Assembly (NCBI GenBank): GCA_944548615.1
Contig: OX155957.1
Coordinates: 6,370,719 to 6,434,718 of the forward strand
Direction of reading: 5' to 3'
DNA: 64,000 nucleotides
From: Micropterix aruncella
Lineage: Eukaryota; Arthropoda; Insecta; Lepidoptera; Micropterigidae
Part shown: in pieces, positions 43,912 through 57,300 of the stretch
Position numbering within the stretch: position 1 is the first letter of the stretch
How the letters are laid out: every line of letters starts with the position of its first letter
The notes under the pieces: model-generated
Told to the model about the DNA's origin: nothing
The model's input: only the letters and a program-made list of their open reading frames with translations
Database searches by the model: none
Translations under genes and position numbers: made by a program

Positions 43912-45360
43912 TGATGAATAATAAATGAATGTTCTTTTGTATTCGCAATAAGAAACTCTCGAAACAGTATCTTGAATACAAAACTAGGGTTATTAAAATT
44001 GCTGTTTTGAAATATTGGGTAGCTTTCCAAGATTCAATTCAATAGCTGACTACAAAAATAAACGTTGATTTTCGGAAATGTGAAATAATAACTGGGTCCT
44101 AATTATCATCTTAACAAAAATCATAAATGTTAATATTCATTGTGTTCATTTCAGTTAGGTAAGGAAAGCGATGGTTTCACGCCCAAAATCTCCTTGATTC
44201 TCTAAACGCTGTAAGGAACCAATAATTATAATTAACTGTTTATTCATCTACTTCACATTGCATCTACAAATCTATTCAACTGTGTCGTTACGAATCAGAA
44301 TGCAATGAACTTTCTCATATATATTTAATGTTTTACGTTTGAAAATTGGCATAGCCCACGATTTTCATAAAAAAAAACATTTGATGTGATGACGACAACT
44401 GACGCTGATAACATACTCACATAAGAGTTAGCAACATTTATCCCGAAATATTATGATACTCTCCTGTCGAAAATCTACCAAAACCCTCGTTTAGCGGCGT
44501 GTTCCTCTTACAACCCCGCACTGATAAAAAGGTTTTATCGTTTACAATTAATAAACTTTTTTTGTTTTATACTTTTGAGTTAAATACGTGTAGGTACTCA
44601 GAAGAGCGGTGTAAGACTCAGAGACTATACTATCTGCATTACAAAGTGGCGAGTCAGGTCATTTATCATCGAAATCGTACTATCTCTTTCGCACTTGTAC
44701 GGCCTTATGGGGCGGCACTCGCAACCGTAGTGCAGGTAGTTTTACGCATACAAAAAGAATGTCGATAAAGTAATGAAACGAGGGAAATAAATACTATTTC
44801 AGTATTGTTTCATTACGACAATTATTAAATAAGTTAAAAATATAAATATTGATATTGAACTATTAACATAAAAATATAAAAGTATCATATTTATAATAGG
44901 TGACAATATATTAATTGTTATACAAAAAAAAAAATAAAACTAAACAAAGAAAGTCAGCAAGCTATTCATATTCGTCTTCACTGTCACTATCGTCTTCACT
45001 GTCACATTAAGCCTTTTATAGCAGAGTATTTTGTTATCAATAATGCCTAATGACCTACATAATACCTACAATAATTATAGTAGACAAAAACTAGTTTGAC
45101 AAAAGTGTCGTTAAAATTTCGAAATCGAACTTTTACGGTTACCACAATTAATAGTCCTAATCGGTTAGCTACTTACCACCTATTACGGTATTTACTCACC
45201 GCTTTTGGCTAAATCTAGGAATTTTATCTATCTATCAAATTTTAGCAGATAAATTATTATATAAATAATAAATATTTTATCGACATGGTACCATTCCTAC
45301 GTTAACTGTCTTTAATTGCCCTAGTCGCCACTTTGTACTGCGGATAGTATAGCCCTGGTC
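43912..45360. other. Intergenic sequence with 30-bp inverted segments
   Basis: The segment gactatactatctgcattac plus aaagtggcga (44621-44651) recurs inverted at 45328-45358 (cgccactttgtactgcgg, then atagtatag). They may be ends of a decayed element of about 740 bp. No coding segment is supported. Confidence 0.4.
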
Positions 45361-45364
45361 GAGC

Positions 45365-46210
45365 ATTAGGTTGTAAAGTGTTTGTGGTAGTTTATGTAAT
45401 TACATACGTATTCTACAACTAATTAATCCATGATCTCGCAAATGCCGTAACCCGGAACGGCTTCACTGTTCACCTTCACGCGGTGGAAGTTGGCGCTCGT
45501 GGCCTGCCAGCTAAATCTCTATTTCACTTCTTTAAAGATCTTGCCATTTCCAGAAAATAATCAACTCTTTCCTAGAGAAATTATCTAAAACATTTGCGCA
45601 TCTCAAATCCTATGGCTTCGAAGGTGGAGTGGAGTGAATGGGTGGTAAGGTGAACGCTCACATGTGGCAAGACAGCTGGCCTAAACATACCACAGCCTGT
45701 CGTTAGTCCGGAATTCACTGCTCACCCCCCAGAAGTGTAAAAAAAAATGTATCATGATGGGCCCGATTCCGGTCGGTGAGTTCCATGGCAGCTCCGCTTG
45801 TATTTTATTTATTTTCTATTACTATAACTAGCAGTTTGATACGTATTTAGAGGAATGATATTTTGATGATAGTTGAAACGGCAAACCGAGTAATTGTCCT
45901 TTATTCAGAGAAAGAAAGAAGGTCTATTTTGAGAGTATGAAGGACATCAAAATAAAAGCTTTGGAGTCAGTGCCAACTGGGTGGATTATGTATGTGCTTC
46001 ATGTGGTACTTTCCAAAAAACCGTTAACTAGGAACCCAAAGCTGCGACCTGTAGGTAGGTATTTGCTACTTTATTATACCTTATATAATTATTCTGAAAT
46101 GGTGATAAATTTGTTTGTTTGTTTTGTTTTGTTGTTGTTTAGGCTTATTAGGTTGTAAAGTGTTTGTGGTAGTTTATGTAATTACATACATATTCTACAA
46201 CTAATTAATC
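45365..46210. repeat. 64-bp direct repeats bounding 718 bp
   Basis: The block attaggttgtaaagtgtttg ... tctacaactaattaatc occurs at 45365-45428 and 46147-46210 with a single visible mismatch. The segment between contains a + strand retroelement-like peptide (45425-45544: HDLANAVTRNGFTVHLHAVE then KSLFHFFKDLAISRK and stop), whose family I cannot name with confidence. Confidence 0.65.
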
Positions 46211-47406
46211 TTTTTTCGATTACTATATTTTATTTATTTATTTTATTTAAGAATTAATTACTGTAAAACATTGATTAGCTTACAAAAATAACAGGAACCG
46301 AATGGCAAAACCTTAACCTTTTGCTTATTTGTTTGTGTCACCCAAATGTCACTAGCCCGTTCAAGGGTGGACAGGACTCCAATATTACAATCAAGTTTGC
46401 TTGATTACTTACAAATGTACAAGTTTTAGTAAAAAGCTAATAATACTAAATTGCCCTAAAATGTGGTCTTTATAGATAAAATTAAAAAAAATGTTAAAAG
46501 ATAATATAATAAATAAAATGCAATTCCATTATATAATCGGCAATAAATATAATATAAAATTCGATTAAATAATATAAATAAAGTTATATGTGAGAAAAGA
46601 AAGAAACTCATTAATATTTAATATATGTTAAATAATATAGGATTCAATGTAAAAATACCTAGTCAAAAAATTCATTGTCAAAGTCAAATAATTTTTGGTA
46701 GTCAGTTCAATGTTAAAATATACTCAACATACATACATGTTTAAAAAAATAATTTGTGCACCTAAGTTTTATTATACTATTATTTCTAACATTTGATGTA
46801 TGGTTAATATGTCATGATTTGATAACCATTTCTTTAATTTATTTTTGAAATCCCTAAATGTCAAATTCATTTTTATTTCCATATTGATCAGATTGTAAAA
46901 TCTCGGCGCAATGAAAGAGTAATGTCTTTGTCCAAATGATGTTTTCCTTCTGGGTATTATTAAGCTATTTTCTAAAACTTATCTCGTTGGTCGCCGGTTC
47001 TGAATTATTCCTAAATTTGAGTTATTGTCCAAAAACTAGCATCTATAAATAGCATCCGTCAACAATGTCCAATAACTAGCACCGTTTGATACGTATTTAT
47101 AGGAATGATATTTTGATGATAATTGAAACAACAAACCGAGAAATTGGCCTTTAGCCAGAGAAAGAATAGAAGGTCTATTTTAAGAGTATGAAGGACATCA
47201 AAATAGTATCCTTGGCGTACTATTTTTTCAGTGCCAACGGGGTAGATTATTTCTATGCTTCATGTGGTAATGTCCAAAAAATCGTTAACCAGTATCCCAA
47301 AGCTGCGACCTGTAGGTAGTTAACTGCTATTTAATTATACCTTGTATCATTATTCTGAAAGGGTGATTAATTGTTTTCTTGTTTTTTTTGTTGTTGTTTA
47401 GGCTTA
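45825..47406. repeat. 330-bp direct repeat pair
   Basis: Positions 45825-46147 and 47072-47406 match from ataactagca through gtttgatacgtattta, ggtctattttragagtatga and aaagctgcgacctgtaggta, to gttgttgtttaggctta. They are in the same orientation with scattered differences, separated by LINE debris. Confidence 0.8.
46211..46990 (-). mobile_element. LINE 3' region (R5 family), copy 1
   Basis: The minus strand at 46985-46810 reads KTSFGQRHYSFIAPRFYNLI then NMEIKMNLTFRDFKNKLKKW, a typical LINE ORF2 terminus. It is followed towards lower coordinates by a 3' UTR with gctagtgacattt and ccattcggttcctgtta that matches 57875-58060 and 63465-63650. Confidence 0.7.
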
Positions 47407-47504
47407 ACACCGCTTGATAAATCAACCAATTTTGAAATAATGCTGTTATTGTTTAAAATGTATGAGCTTCTAGCTTGTACAAGTACTCTATGACACTCGA
47501 AACG

Positions 47505-47625
47505 ACATAACGATTCTAACAATATCACCCACTTTTAAAGCGGTCTAAGCATTTAGAAGTTATGATAAAATAAAGAAACGCAAAACATACATAGATGAAT
47601 CCTGAACATATTACACTCCTTTTTT
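47505..47625. repeat. R3 repeat 3' fragment
   Basis: The acgattctaacaatatcac, tttagaagttatgataaaat and acatacatagatga segments match the end of the R3 copy at 15690-15820. Confidence 0.5.
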
Positions 47626-47628
47626 ATT

Positions 47629-48026
47629 AACACGCTTTTATTAGGTCGACCTGTATGTAACTATGTAGTGGAATGTAAGGTAACTAATTTTACCATCTTC
47701 CAAGGATCGTAGCGTCATGAAAATTGGCAGCTGTCTGTAGTTCTGATGACAATACAATAATATGGTACTGTCGAACTGATCTGATGATGGAGTCGGCAGA
47801 TATGAACTGGAACTTCATGATGGAACATCGTATCATAGCTGTGTTTGGACTTGTTAGAAAAGTCTTGGAATGAACTTTGACCACGATTAGGTTTCAAGGT
47901 CTGATGATGAAGCCGAAAGATAGGCACTGGCATTCCATGATGGAACTTTGACCACGTTTATGTTTCAAGGTCTGATGATGAAGCCAGAAAACAGGAGGTT
48001 TTTACGTGCATTTATAAAAGCGTGTT
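47629..48026 (-). mobile_element. MITE with AACACGCTTTTA terminal inverted repeats, copy 2
   Basis: It is bounded by aacacgctttta (47629-47640) and taaaagcgtgtt (48015-48026). Its interior is the inverted counterpart of copy 1 at 28331-28702 (gtcgacctgtatgtaactat ... ctgatgatgaagcc). It contains one extra partial repetition of the gtttcaaggtctgatgatga segment. It ends about 290 bases upstream of the takeout start codon. Confidence 0.78.
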
Positions 48027-48212
48027 TTTAGTGTTTTTTTTGAGCAGTCGTGTAGTAAAAAAAGAAATATAAATAGGAATAAAAAAAGAAAGCCAGGATG
48101 GACACATAAATATGCACCATAATCTGTCAAAAAGGTATATTTTCATCTGAAAAGACTAATGTAATTATATACTTCGCAGTAGATATGATTATGTACGTAC
48201 GATTAAACGTGG

Positions 48213-48248
48213 TATATAACCAGTGTGTTTTCCTCTTGGTCGATCAGT
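48213..48248 (+). promoter_or_regulatory. Core promoter of takeout/JHBP gene 1: TATA box and initiator
   Basis: TATATAA at 48213-48219 precedes the arthropod initiator TCAGT at 48244-48248, placing the TATA start at -33 relative to the initiator A. The start codon follows at 48315. The upstream neighbourhood (atgt...ttaaac-tggtatataa) is also present before the second paralogue. Confidence 0.8.
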
Positions 48249-48314
48249 TTTCGGAAATCTGTCGATAAAATTTTTTTTAGTTGTCTATTTTTTTAAGAAA
48301 CAATTGACATAAAA

Positions 48315-48381
48315 ATGGAGCTTGTGATTTTGTGTGCTATTTTGGTTTCATTAGTTGGGTTTTCAAGCGCTAAGAAACTGC
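48315..48381 (+). CDS. Takeout gene 1, exon 1 (signal peptide)
   Basis: Sixty-seven coding nucleotides: residues 1-22 plus one base (phase 1), ending at the donor gtgagt. It encodes the signal peptide and the first mature residues KKL. The ATG follows an A-rich context (cataaaaatgg). Confidence 0.9.
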
Positions 48382-51300
48382 GTGAGTGCATGCAATTATT
48401 GTTTATTCATCTAGTAATTAAAAATATCACTTATAATATACACAAATTTATAATATATAAAAATATACTATATAAAAATATTACCTACTATCTGTTGCCT
48501 GCGGCTGCGCTTCGTGTGAAGTTTTTGCGGTTGTTTTAATGAAATCATTGGGGTTTATGTATTTATCCATATAGATATATGTTTACTTTCGAAATGTACT
48601 CAATCAGACCTTTCATTTGACACTAAACACGACAAATTTATGTTAATATATTGACATTTGGACATTTGAACATTTAGGCAGTTAATTACTTGATATTTGG
48701 ACAGTTAAAGCACAGTATACCAACTAGTAGCTTAACTCTCGAGCTACAACTAAAGTTATCATCTACAATGGGCGAACCTGTCACCTAAGGAAGTTTTAAC
48801 GAAATAATCGTTCTATCCCCCGTGAAGTAAGCGCAGAAGACTTAGGACAAAACAATCCACCGTCAAGCTCCGCCACAAGCCCGTAAGAGGCCAACGCCTT
48901 ATTCGCGAGATAGCCAGGAATATTACCCAGCGGGCATACACTTACGCCCTTACTTCCAGTTTCGACCAGATTACTCCGGTCTCTCGACTGGTTACGATTT
49001 CGAGGTCGCTTGCGCGGTCCTCTCCCTTACGTAGCGGTGAAACGGTGTCTATCGCGGACCACGGCATCCTTTGCCCGGCTCTTCACCCGGAATCGGGTAG
49101 CCGATGGTCATTTCAAGAGCAGTCGCCGTAAGGTCGGCAACCACCCCCGCTCTATAGAAAACAGTACAGCTTCCAGACTTCTCCGACTGTTAGTCGGAAT
49201 ACACAATCGATTGGCTTACGCCGCACAGTGCGCAGACCGTTCAGAAGCGCCAGAAGTTTGACTCCTAGGGGAAACTAGCCCTAAGACCAGAGTCCTACTC
49301 GGGCTCTCGCTTCATGCGTGGAGGCCGCCGGATGGGTGTGACCGACCCTGAACAAATAGGTCTTCGTGGCTAACTCAGCAAGGGCCCATTAGCTCCCGAT
49401 TATACGTTCATAAAACAAAAGCTCTTTGCATTGGAACAAGTTTTGGCGCTTAGTTGGGCGGCAGCAGTGCTCCTATGCTAATGCTCATATCGGCCGTTGT
49501 AATTATTTTATATAAATATATTTAATAATTATTAATGGATATGGATATTTGTAACAAAAATATGATTTGTAAATGTGTTGATTAATTATATAAGTATATA
49601 ATAAAGTGCCATTATTCACAGCTGAATACATCGATACATGCGCAACTTTGAAAGACTTTGAGTGTGCAGCTAAAAGAGCTAACGTGGTGATACCGATAAT
49701 AGCAAGAGGAGATTTTGCATATGGCGTAAAAGAAATGGATCCACTTTATCTGGGAGACATTGATATTATTAGTGGTACTGGACTGACATTGAATTTCAAA
49801 GACGCAAATATGACAGGACTGTCGAATTTAGTTTTGAACGATTTGAGGTAAGTCTTATTGTTCTTCCTCTCTTCCTCAGCTTGCAGTTTAATCTACTGCT
49901 TGATGTATTAGCCCAGTCAAATTAGACCAAGAAAGGGTCAGGCCTGGAACTAATTTATTTATTTATTTATTTAGTAACACATTTAGTAAAAAAATAATGT
50001 CATATTTGATTTTCATTAAGATGTTAGCAAGAAATTGATGCGACATTATTTTTAATGATTGACACAGTCGCCTAACTAGGCCTAGCCCTGTTCTAAGGCA
50101 GACTTTTAATGACGATATTAAGTGTGCACTGTCAACTTAAACTATAGTTAGCACTTATTTTTAAATCGACAAATATAAAACTACAAATATTTACGCATAT
50201 ACAAATATGGATAGATACTTATATACATCTATAGATAAAATATATATCCATATATACACACATACACATACATATATTTATACGAAAATAATAATAAAAC
50301 CAAAATAAATAAAAATAAAAACTAAAATAATATACATATATAAATCAATTACGCGCAATAGTGACAGCTGAATTTTTACTTCGCGAGCGGAGGCGTTAAA
50401 CTCCATAAAAAAGAAAAAAATATTTTAACAAAATATCTACGGCATATGATAAAACAATCAATTTTTAAGGAATGACATTCATATAATATTCATTGAGATA
50501 TTTTTGATAATTTGGAACGAAAGGAAAACAAAAATTAATAGAATCAAATAAATGTAACAGGTATGAATAAAAATATACTGTTGAAAAAGTGTGCATAATT
50601 TATTTTTTTATTATTTAACAGCTTGGCTTAACATTTAAGATGCGAATTATTGTCCCGAAACGTAAACAAAACTGCCGAGCTTTCAAGATATTATACCAAT
50701 TAGCAATTCTGTCTTACGTACCACGTGCCAGGTCCGTAATACAGTGAAGGCTCGACTGTTGTATCACGAGTTAGGCACGTGATAAACAGTTTTGGCTCGA
50801 AAACCTGATCACGAGCCTCACACGTGGTTGTAGGCGAAAGGGTTAACTTAACTTATTAAACTACCTCTTTTTTTTTTATTTAATTTAAATTTCTATATTT
50901 ATTATTTAATGTAACTTTCTTCACGCCAGGTTTGAATCTAAGACGGCCCGTGAGGCCTTATCGATAAATAGGAACAATCTACGCATACTGGTGAGGGCGC
51001 TCATGGGGCATTGTGGCCTAAACAAACACATGTTCAACCTCAAGCTCCGAGACACAAAAATGTGCAGGTTCTGCCAAGGGGCAGAGGAAACTCCCCTGCA
51101 CCTCATGTGCGAGTGTGGCCCGCTGATGCGTAAAAGATACACCCACTTGGGTGGTCATTACCTCCAACCTGAGGAGGTAAAACAATCTGGCGCCAAAAGC
51201 CTGTTGCGGTTCTTAAATGATACGAGGCTTAGCGCAGAACTATAGTAGGTGGCGAACACAATAGATCAGCAATGGTTGCAGTGTTACAAGGCTCATAACG

Positions 51301-54300
51301 ACCTTAGAAAAGCCCCACACAACAAATAAATAAAAAAAAGTTACTTTCTCTGTTTTTTAAGCTTTCAATGCCGTTTTATAGAAATCTATATGATAATATC
51401 AATTGCAATTTTTATTTTACTTTTTCTTTTGTGATTTTGCTGAAAGGAATAGTTAAGTTGACCTATTTGTGCACTACATATATCGAAAATATCTGCTGAA
51501 AAATATCGGAAATACTAATCCAAATATCGATAATGCATACACATATTTCCTTGTTGTTTGTTGTATGTTTTGTTATAAATGTTTTACAGTATGTCTTAAA
51601 TATTTTGCTAAAATACCTACTTTAAAATATATTTTTAATTTAATAAAGTTTATAATCTGTCGTTTTTCCCATTTTTAGTGCCTCTTCGCGTTAGCGTTCT
51701 AACCTGATATTAAAAATGTCAATACAACTTTATTGATAACTAGCTGTTGCCCGCAGCTTCTCTTGTTCTCTTCTCCGTCTTGTTCTTCGCCAACCGCGCC
51801 GCCTTCCGCTGAACGCTGACCTTGCTGGGTCAGCAGCCGCCGCCGCCTGCTTGGTGTTTCGGGGGGCTTGCACGCGTTACTAATTTCATGATGTCTTAAT
51901 AGCTATACCACCTAAAAAAATACATTAAATAGCTAATTTATCGTTATCAACCACCCGTGATAATGTAATAATTTATTTTGATAAAAAATCTTTTTTTATG
52001 GCTAATGTCTTCAACAAGATCTGCCTACTTATATTTTTTTAACATAAAAGCAGTTATTGTAGCTTAAATATAAAAGTTTGATATATGCTGTCGACAAACT
52101 TTTTTGTAGATCTCTCTGAGGCCGATGTTTTTGTCATATTTTATTTTCACATAATCAAACCGTTTCGTCAGCGTACGCCGATAAACAACTCAACAGCTCA
52201 TTTCCCCCCAACTTGATTTACATATTTATTATGATTTCGTATTGAAAACCAATATTTATCACAAAAAATATAACCTAAAGCACTCATCGATAATGGAGCT
52301 TTCCATTAATGAAAGAATTTTTGAAATCGGATGGGTAGTTTCGGAGATTACCCACTACATACAAACTTACAAACATTACTTCCTTATAATATTAGTATAG
52401 ATAATATGTATTGAGATAAGAACTATGTACAATATTTGTTATCGATTTTTATTACATTGCTAAATATAAAATTTCGGTTTAAAACAATGAGGAAATAGGA
52501 AACTCAAAATAAATAATATCGACATTTTAATGGATAATGCAAATATTATGTAATTGGCATAGAATGGTAAATTAGAAGCGCTACATAGCATTTATTTTGT
52601 GATTACAGCGCTGAGTAGTAATTTTGAAATAACGGTCTAATTTCGTTTTTTCGTCACATTATGGTTTAGGCAAAAATAAAAAAAACCTTTACTTAGTTAT
52701 TATTAGGTATATACTACGAGTATTATTTAGTATACGCTTAGATGTTTGTATATACAAATCGAAGACTATGCGGTTGATTGACATTGACGGGTCCAGTGGC
52801 ACAGTGGTTAGTTCGCCTCATCTTACATTGTAATTCTGGCTGATTCCCGGCTGTGTAGCCATTTTCCGTTGGGACAAAATTACAGTAGTTGCATTTTAAT
52901 TCTGTCGATCGAATGCAATAACGAGACACACCTACATACAAGTGGCACGCACATATAAATATTAACATTTCATAGTTGGGTCGGTTGTCCGAAATCATGG
53001 TATGTCCGAAAGTGACCTTGACATCGAAAAAGCTAGAAAGCCGTTCTTTTCTACTCCATAAATGTTTTTTATTCCTCGGTGTATGGAGTTTATATGGTAC
53101 CATCCCATATAATTTTTATATATTTGTATATATACTTTTCAGCTTGCTATCTATTTATGTAGATATATATTTTTCCCTTAATTTAATATTATATTAAATA
53201 CAAATTCTGACGAAGATTAAGGCGACTGTTGACATTATACATCGAATAAAACGAATTTACCGATAAACTATAAAACGATAAATCCGAAGATTCGGCGATG
53301 TTGCAAACGCCTGTGTCCAGTGTAGACTACGAAACTTCGGGTGCTACAAACTGCACGCGGTAAATTCGTTTTTAACCTATTTGAAAATTCTGTCTTTTTA
53401 AATCTGTAATATTTGCTATAGATTCTAGATAATGCAATTTTGCTTTCAACGCGGTGAGCAGATAATTACAGAATAAAAATTGCTTTTTGTAAAACACTAT
53501 TGAAATTATCGTTATGCCATCAAATAAAGAAAATAAAATTAATACAAAATAAAAATATGTTTTCAGGATCGAACCAGACAAGGGTCTCATTAGTGCTAAA
53601 GGAATCATATCTGAAATGGTATTGATATCTAAATATAAAGTGAGCGGTAGAATTATTATTTTACCTATTCAAGGTGAAGGTGACGCTAAAGTAACACTGA
53701 GTAAGTATACCATTACTTTATAATACTGGAAGGCCCAAAATATCGTTGATATGCATTTTGGAGAAAATAAATATTAAATTTTAATATAGCTTACAAAGAA
53801 ATATAACATAATATTAAAACTGGAATTCTTTCTCACCAAAGCGGTTGATTTGTTCTCAAAATTCCCTCCTTTGGCTTTGACACAGCGACAAATGTTTAAC
53901 GAAATTCCAAACAATATTCCATACTTCTTTCTCGGTTATTTTGTCCTACCTCCGGTAAACACTGACTTTAACTCATTTATACTTCTGTGGGGGCAAGTAG
54001 TGTAAGTTCTTGTCTCTAAAATTTACCATAACCATAGGATTTAGGTAGGCCATTCTTGAGAGCTGATGAAATCAGAAAATTTATCTTTGTACCACTTTTG
54101 AACACTTAAGGCCCTTTGTGCTCGAGCAGTCTTTTCTGTAACAGTCATTTTTGTAAACAGCAGACTCTGCTCGGGCAGAGTCTGCTGTTTATGGAAATGC
54201 TCATTGCTCCAAGAAACAACCACAGCTGAGAGAATATCTAGTCGGTACCCGTATAGTTTGACACTCTATTCAACAAAAATAAATGGAGGTTAGTCTATAC

Positions 54301-57300
54301 AGAAAATGCTACCCCAAACTACAACAGATTCAGCGCTGTGGCGATGACGACTAACTGTAGCAAATTTTAGACGATTGGAAGCCCATATACTATCATTTTT
54401 GCGTGTGCAGTATGTGTGTGTAATCATGGAAAAGGTATGCTGTCAGGTCTGTCTTAACGCAAATAAGTACGTCAAGAACTGAAAACAATAGAGGAGAAGC
54501 TCAGGCTCACGATTCAACAACTGAGTCTACTCTGTCACAGAAAATAGTCGAAAAAATGCAGGAGTTCCGACTTGAGACTCTTCATCGCCCATCGTACTCT
54601 CCAAACCTTGATCCAACAGATTCTCTCCTTTTTCGGAATTTGAATATTTTTTACAAGAGAACTCCGAAGAGGCAATGAAAAACTTTTTCAAGGCAATTTT
54701 TTATTTCTGTCCACGAATTGTACAGTAAAAGGCATTAAGCAACTCATATTAAAATAACAAAATTGCTTAAATATTAAAGAATATATACTTTGCATACAAA
54801 ATGTTTGGTTTAAAATTTTATTTATATTTAAATGGTTACGGGGGGAAACGATCACTGTATTTTTTTGTGAAAATGAGATACTAATGCCATATAGTGGCTT
54901 GTTCTCAACGCAATCTAATCTTAAATCGTTTTGCGAAAGAAAAATCATATTCTGCCCTTGAATGAAGGGAGAATAAAACGTGTGATGGGAAAGAAGGACC
55001 AAGGCGACCATGCGATGATGGTGGATATCGATCATTCTTTCCTGTCAGGTCCAGAGTTGGGGTACTTCGATGACCATCCAGTTGACGCTAAGAAACTGTG
55101 ATGAAATATAGAATACGGCTAGTGACTTTCCCACGTTTTCGCTTTTTTGATCTGAGATACAATTTAAGTAAAATATATTTTTCTTTGGAAACTAATATTA
55201 GTATTTTAATATTTGTCCATTTTTTTCTAAGGTTAAAGTATTTTTTTTTTTAGAAACTCAAATATATTTGGTTTACAGATAAAATATATTTTTCGTTATC
55301 GTGGAATATAGAAACAGAAAACATACATAGATAAACACATCACACTCCTTTTTGTTGGGTAGTCGTGCAAAAAAAGGCAGAAGATGACAATAAACTCATT
55401 CCACTAATATGGTATTTTTTCAGAAAATGTTAAAACGTCCCTTACATTCTGGATAGATACTGTAAAGGGTGATGACGGCAAAAACCACTGGCAAATTACA
55501 AAAGAAGACCTGAAGCCGAACATAGGAAAAGCAGAATTCAGACTGGATAATCTGTTCAATGGCGATAAAACTCTTGGTATATGTTTTTTTTGTCAGCACC
55601 ATCTAGCGATTTCTTTTCGAACTTGCCTGCGCGTTGAAGTCGCCGAGCGGTAGACCTTTGGAACTTGTTGATGCTGTTTTCTCTGCGCTTCGACAACTTA
55701 CATAAGTTTTCCGGTAGATGTCACTATTTATATCATGTTATTCTTCTCGGAGTGCCTTCTCCTGCTGAAGTTTGGTTATCGTCGTGGATAGTTGAGATGT
55801 TGAGATATTCGAGGTTTGTTGCAGATCGAACAATGATTAAATTTAAATGACAGTTATATATTTACTATCTGTAAGTTTGCTATAAAATAAAAAATAAAAA
55901 AACAAATAATTGTTCATTATTTAAAACTCATATTTTGAATGATTACATTGACATTTTGTTTCAAATTTAAAGTATTTTGATTTTGATAACTATTGTTTTT
56001 TTTTATTTTTAGGACATTTTTATTTTTGTTTTTATTTACCAATTATGTTTGGTTATATGAGTAATTTTGTCTTCTACATATTATGAGTAAAATGTGAAAT
56101 AATATCGATAAAACAAACCAAAATGGCTTTACGGATATTATATAACAATGTTTTAACTAACATATTCCTATGTCAATTAACCAATTCAGTGAGGAGTTGA
56201 TGAACAATCTTAAAGAGTTAAAAATCTTTCAGATTTATTTAGGCTTTTAGTGTAATCTAGAACAAAAAAGAATAATAGCAAAAAATATATAAAATTTTAA
56301 CGAAAATCGTGTCCCATTCTAAGAAGATTTCTATTATTTTTAAATGAGTGAGAATATGACAAAAGTAAATGATTTTTTCAATGTTTTTACTGTCCATCAC
56401 TTTTACAAAAAAGGACTTTAATGAAAGCGTACTTTAGACTTTTATATATCTGGTCGTATATGCATTGAGGTTTGTTGATTAAAACGGGCCAACCCGTCAC
56501 CCCAGGGAGTTATAACGACATCGTGTCATTCTCTCTACCATTGAGTGAACGTAAAAGATAGTGAATAGCACAATTCACAGTCAAACTATGCTAACAGCCC
56601 GTAAGGGTCCAACGCCTTACCGCGAGACACTGGAAGTGCAAGCAGAGGGCCAACCTCGTGCCCTTATTACCAGATTTGGACAAATTTCTCCGTCCTCCAG
56701 TCTGGTCACGGAATCGAGATCGCTTGAGCGGTATATATCTGACGTAAGCGGTAATTCAGTTATTTAATTTATCGCGGGTCCGTGGGGTTGTTTGCCCTCC
56801 CAGATCACTCGGGATCGAGTGGCCAAAGAATTGTTTCAAGGATAGATGACATCGGGTTCAACACTGATCTCGCCGTTTAGGAAACGTACGTCTCCAGACT
56901 CCCCCGGCTATTCACAGTTGGCTAACGCCACACGGTGCGCAAACAGCCTAGAACCGCCCAAAAATTTCCTCCAGATCGAACGCAAGTTACCAACTGCCCA
57001 CGACTGGACTTACAACCGCAGGCAGAGGCCTTTCCAGGTTAGTACCTCTTCGAGGAGGCTCTCATCTACCGGACGAGAGCTGAGCCATGAGTTAGGCCGA
57101 TCTTAAAAAACACAAGCAGTAGGGCAGTGTCGACTACAAATGGCGAACCAGTCACCCCAGACTGGTATAACGATATGTAATCATTATTTCAGCCGTGTGA
57201 TGAGCGTAGAAGACTTAGAGACAAAGACAATCTACTGTCTAGCTCGCCAGCAGCCTGTTAGAGAACGACGCCTTACGGCGAGGCACCGGGAATGGTAAAC

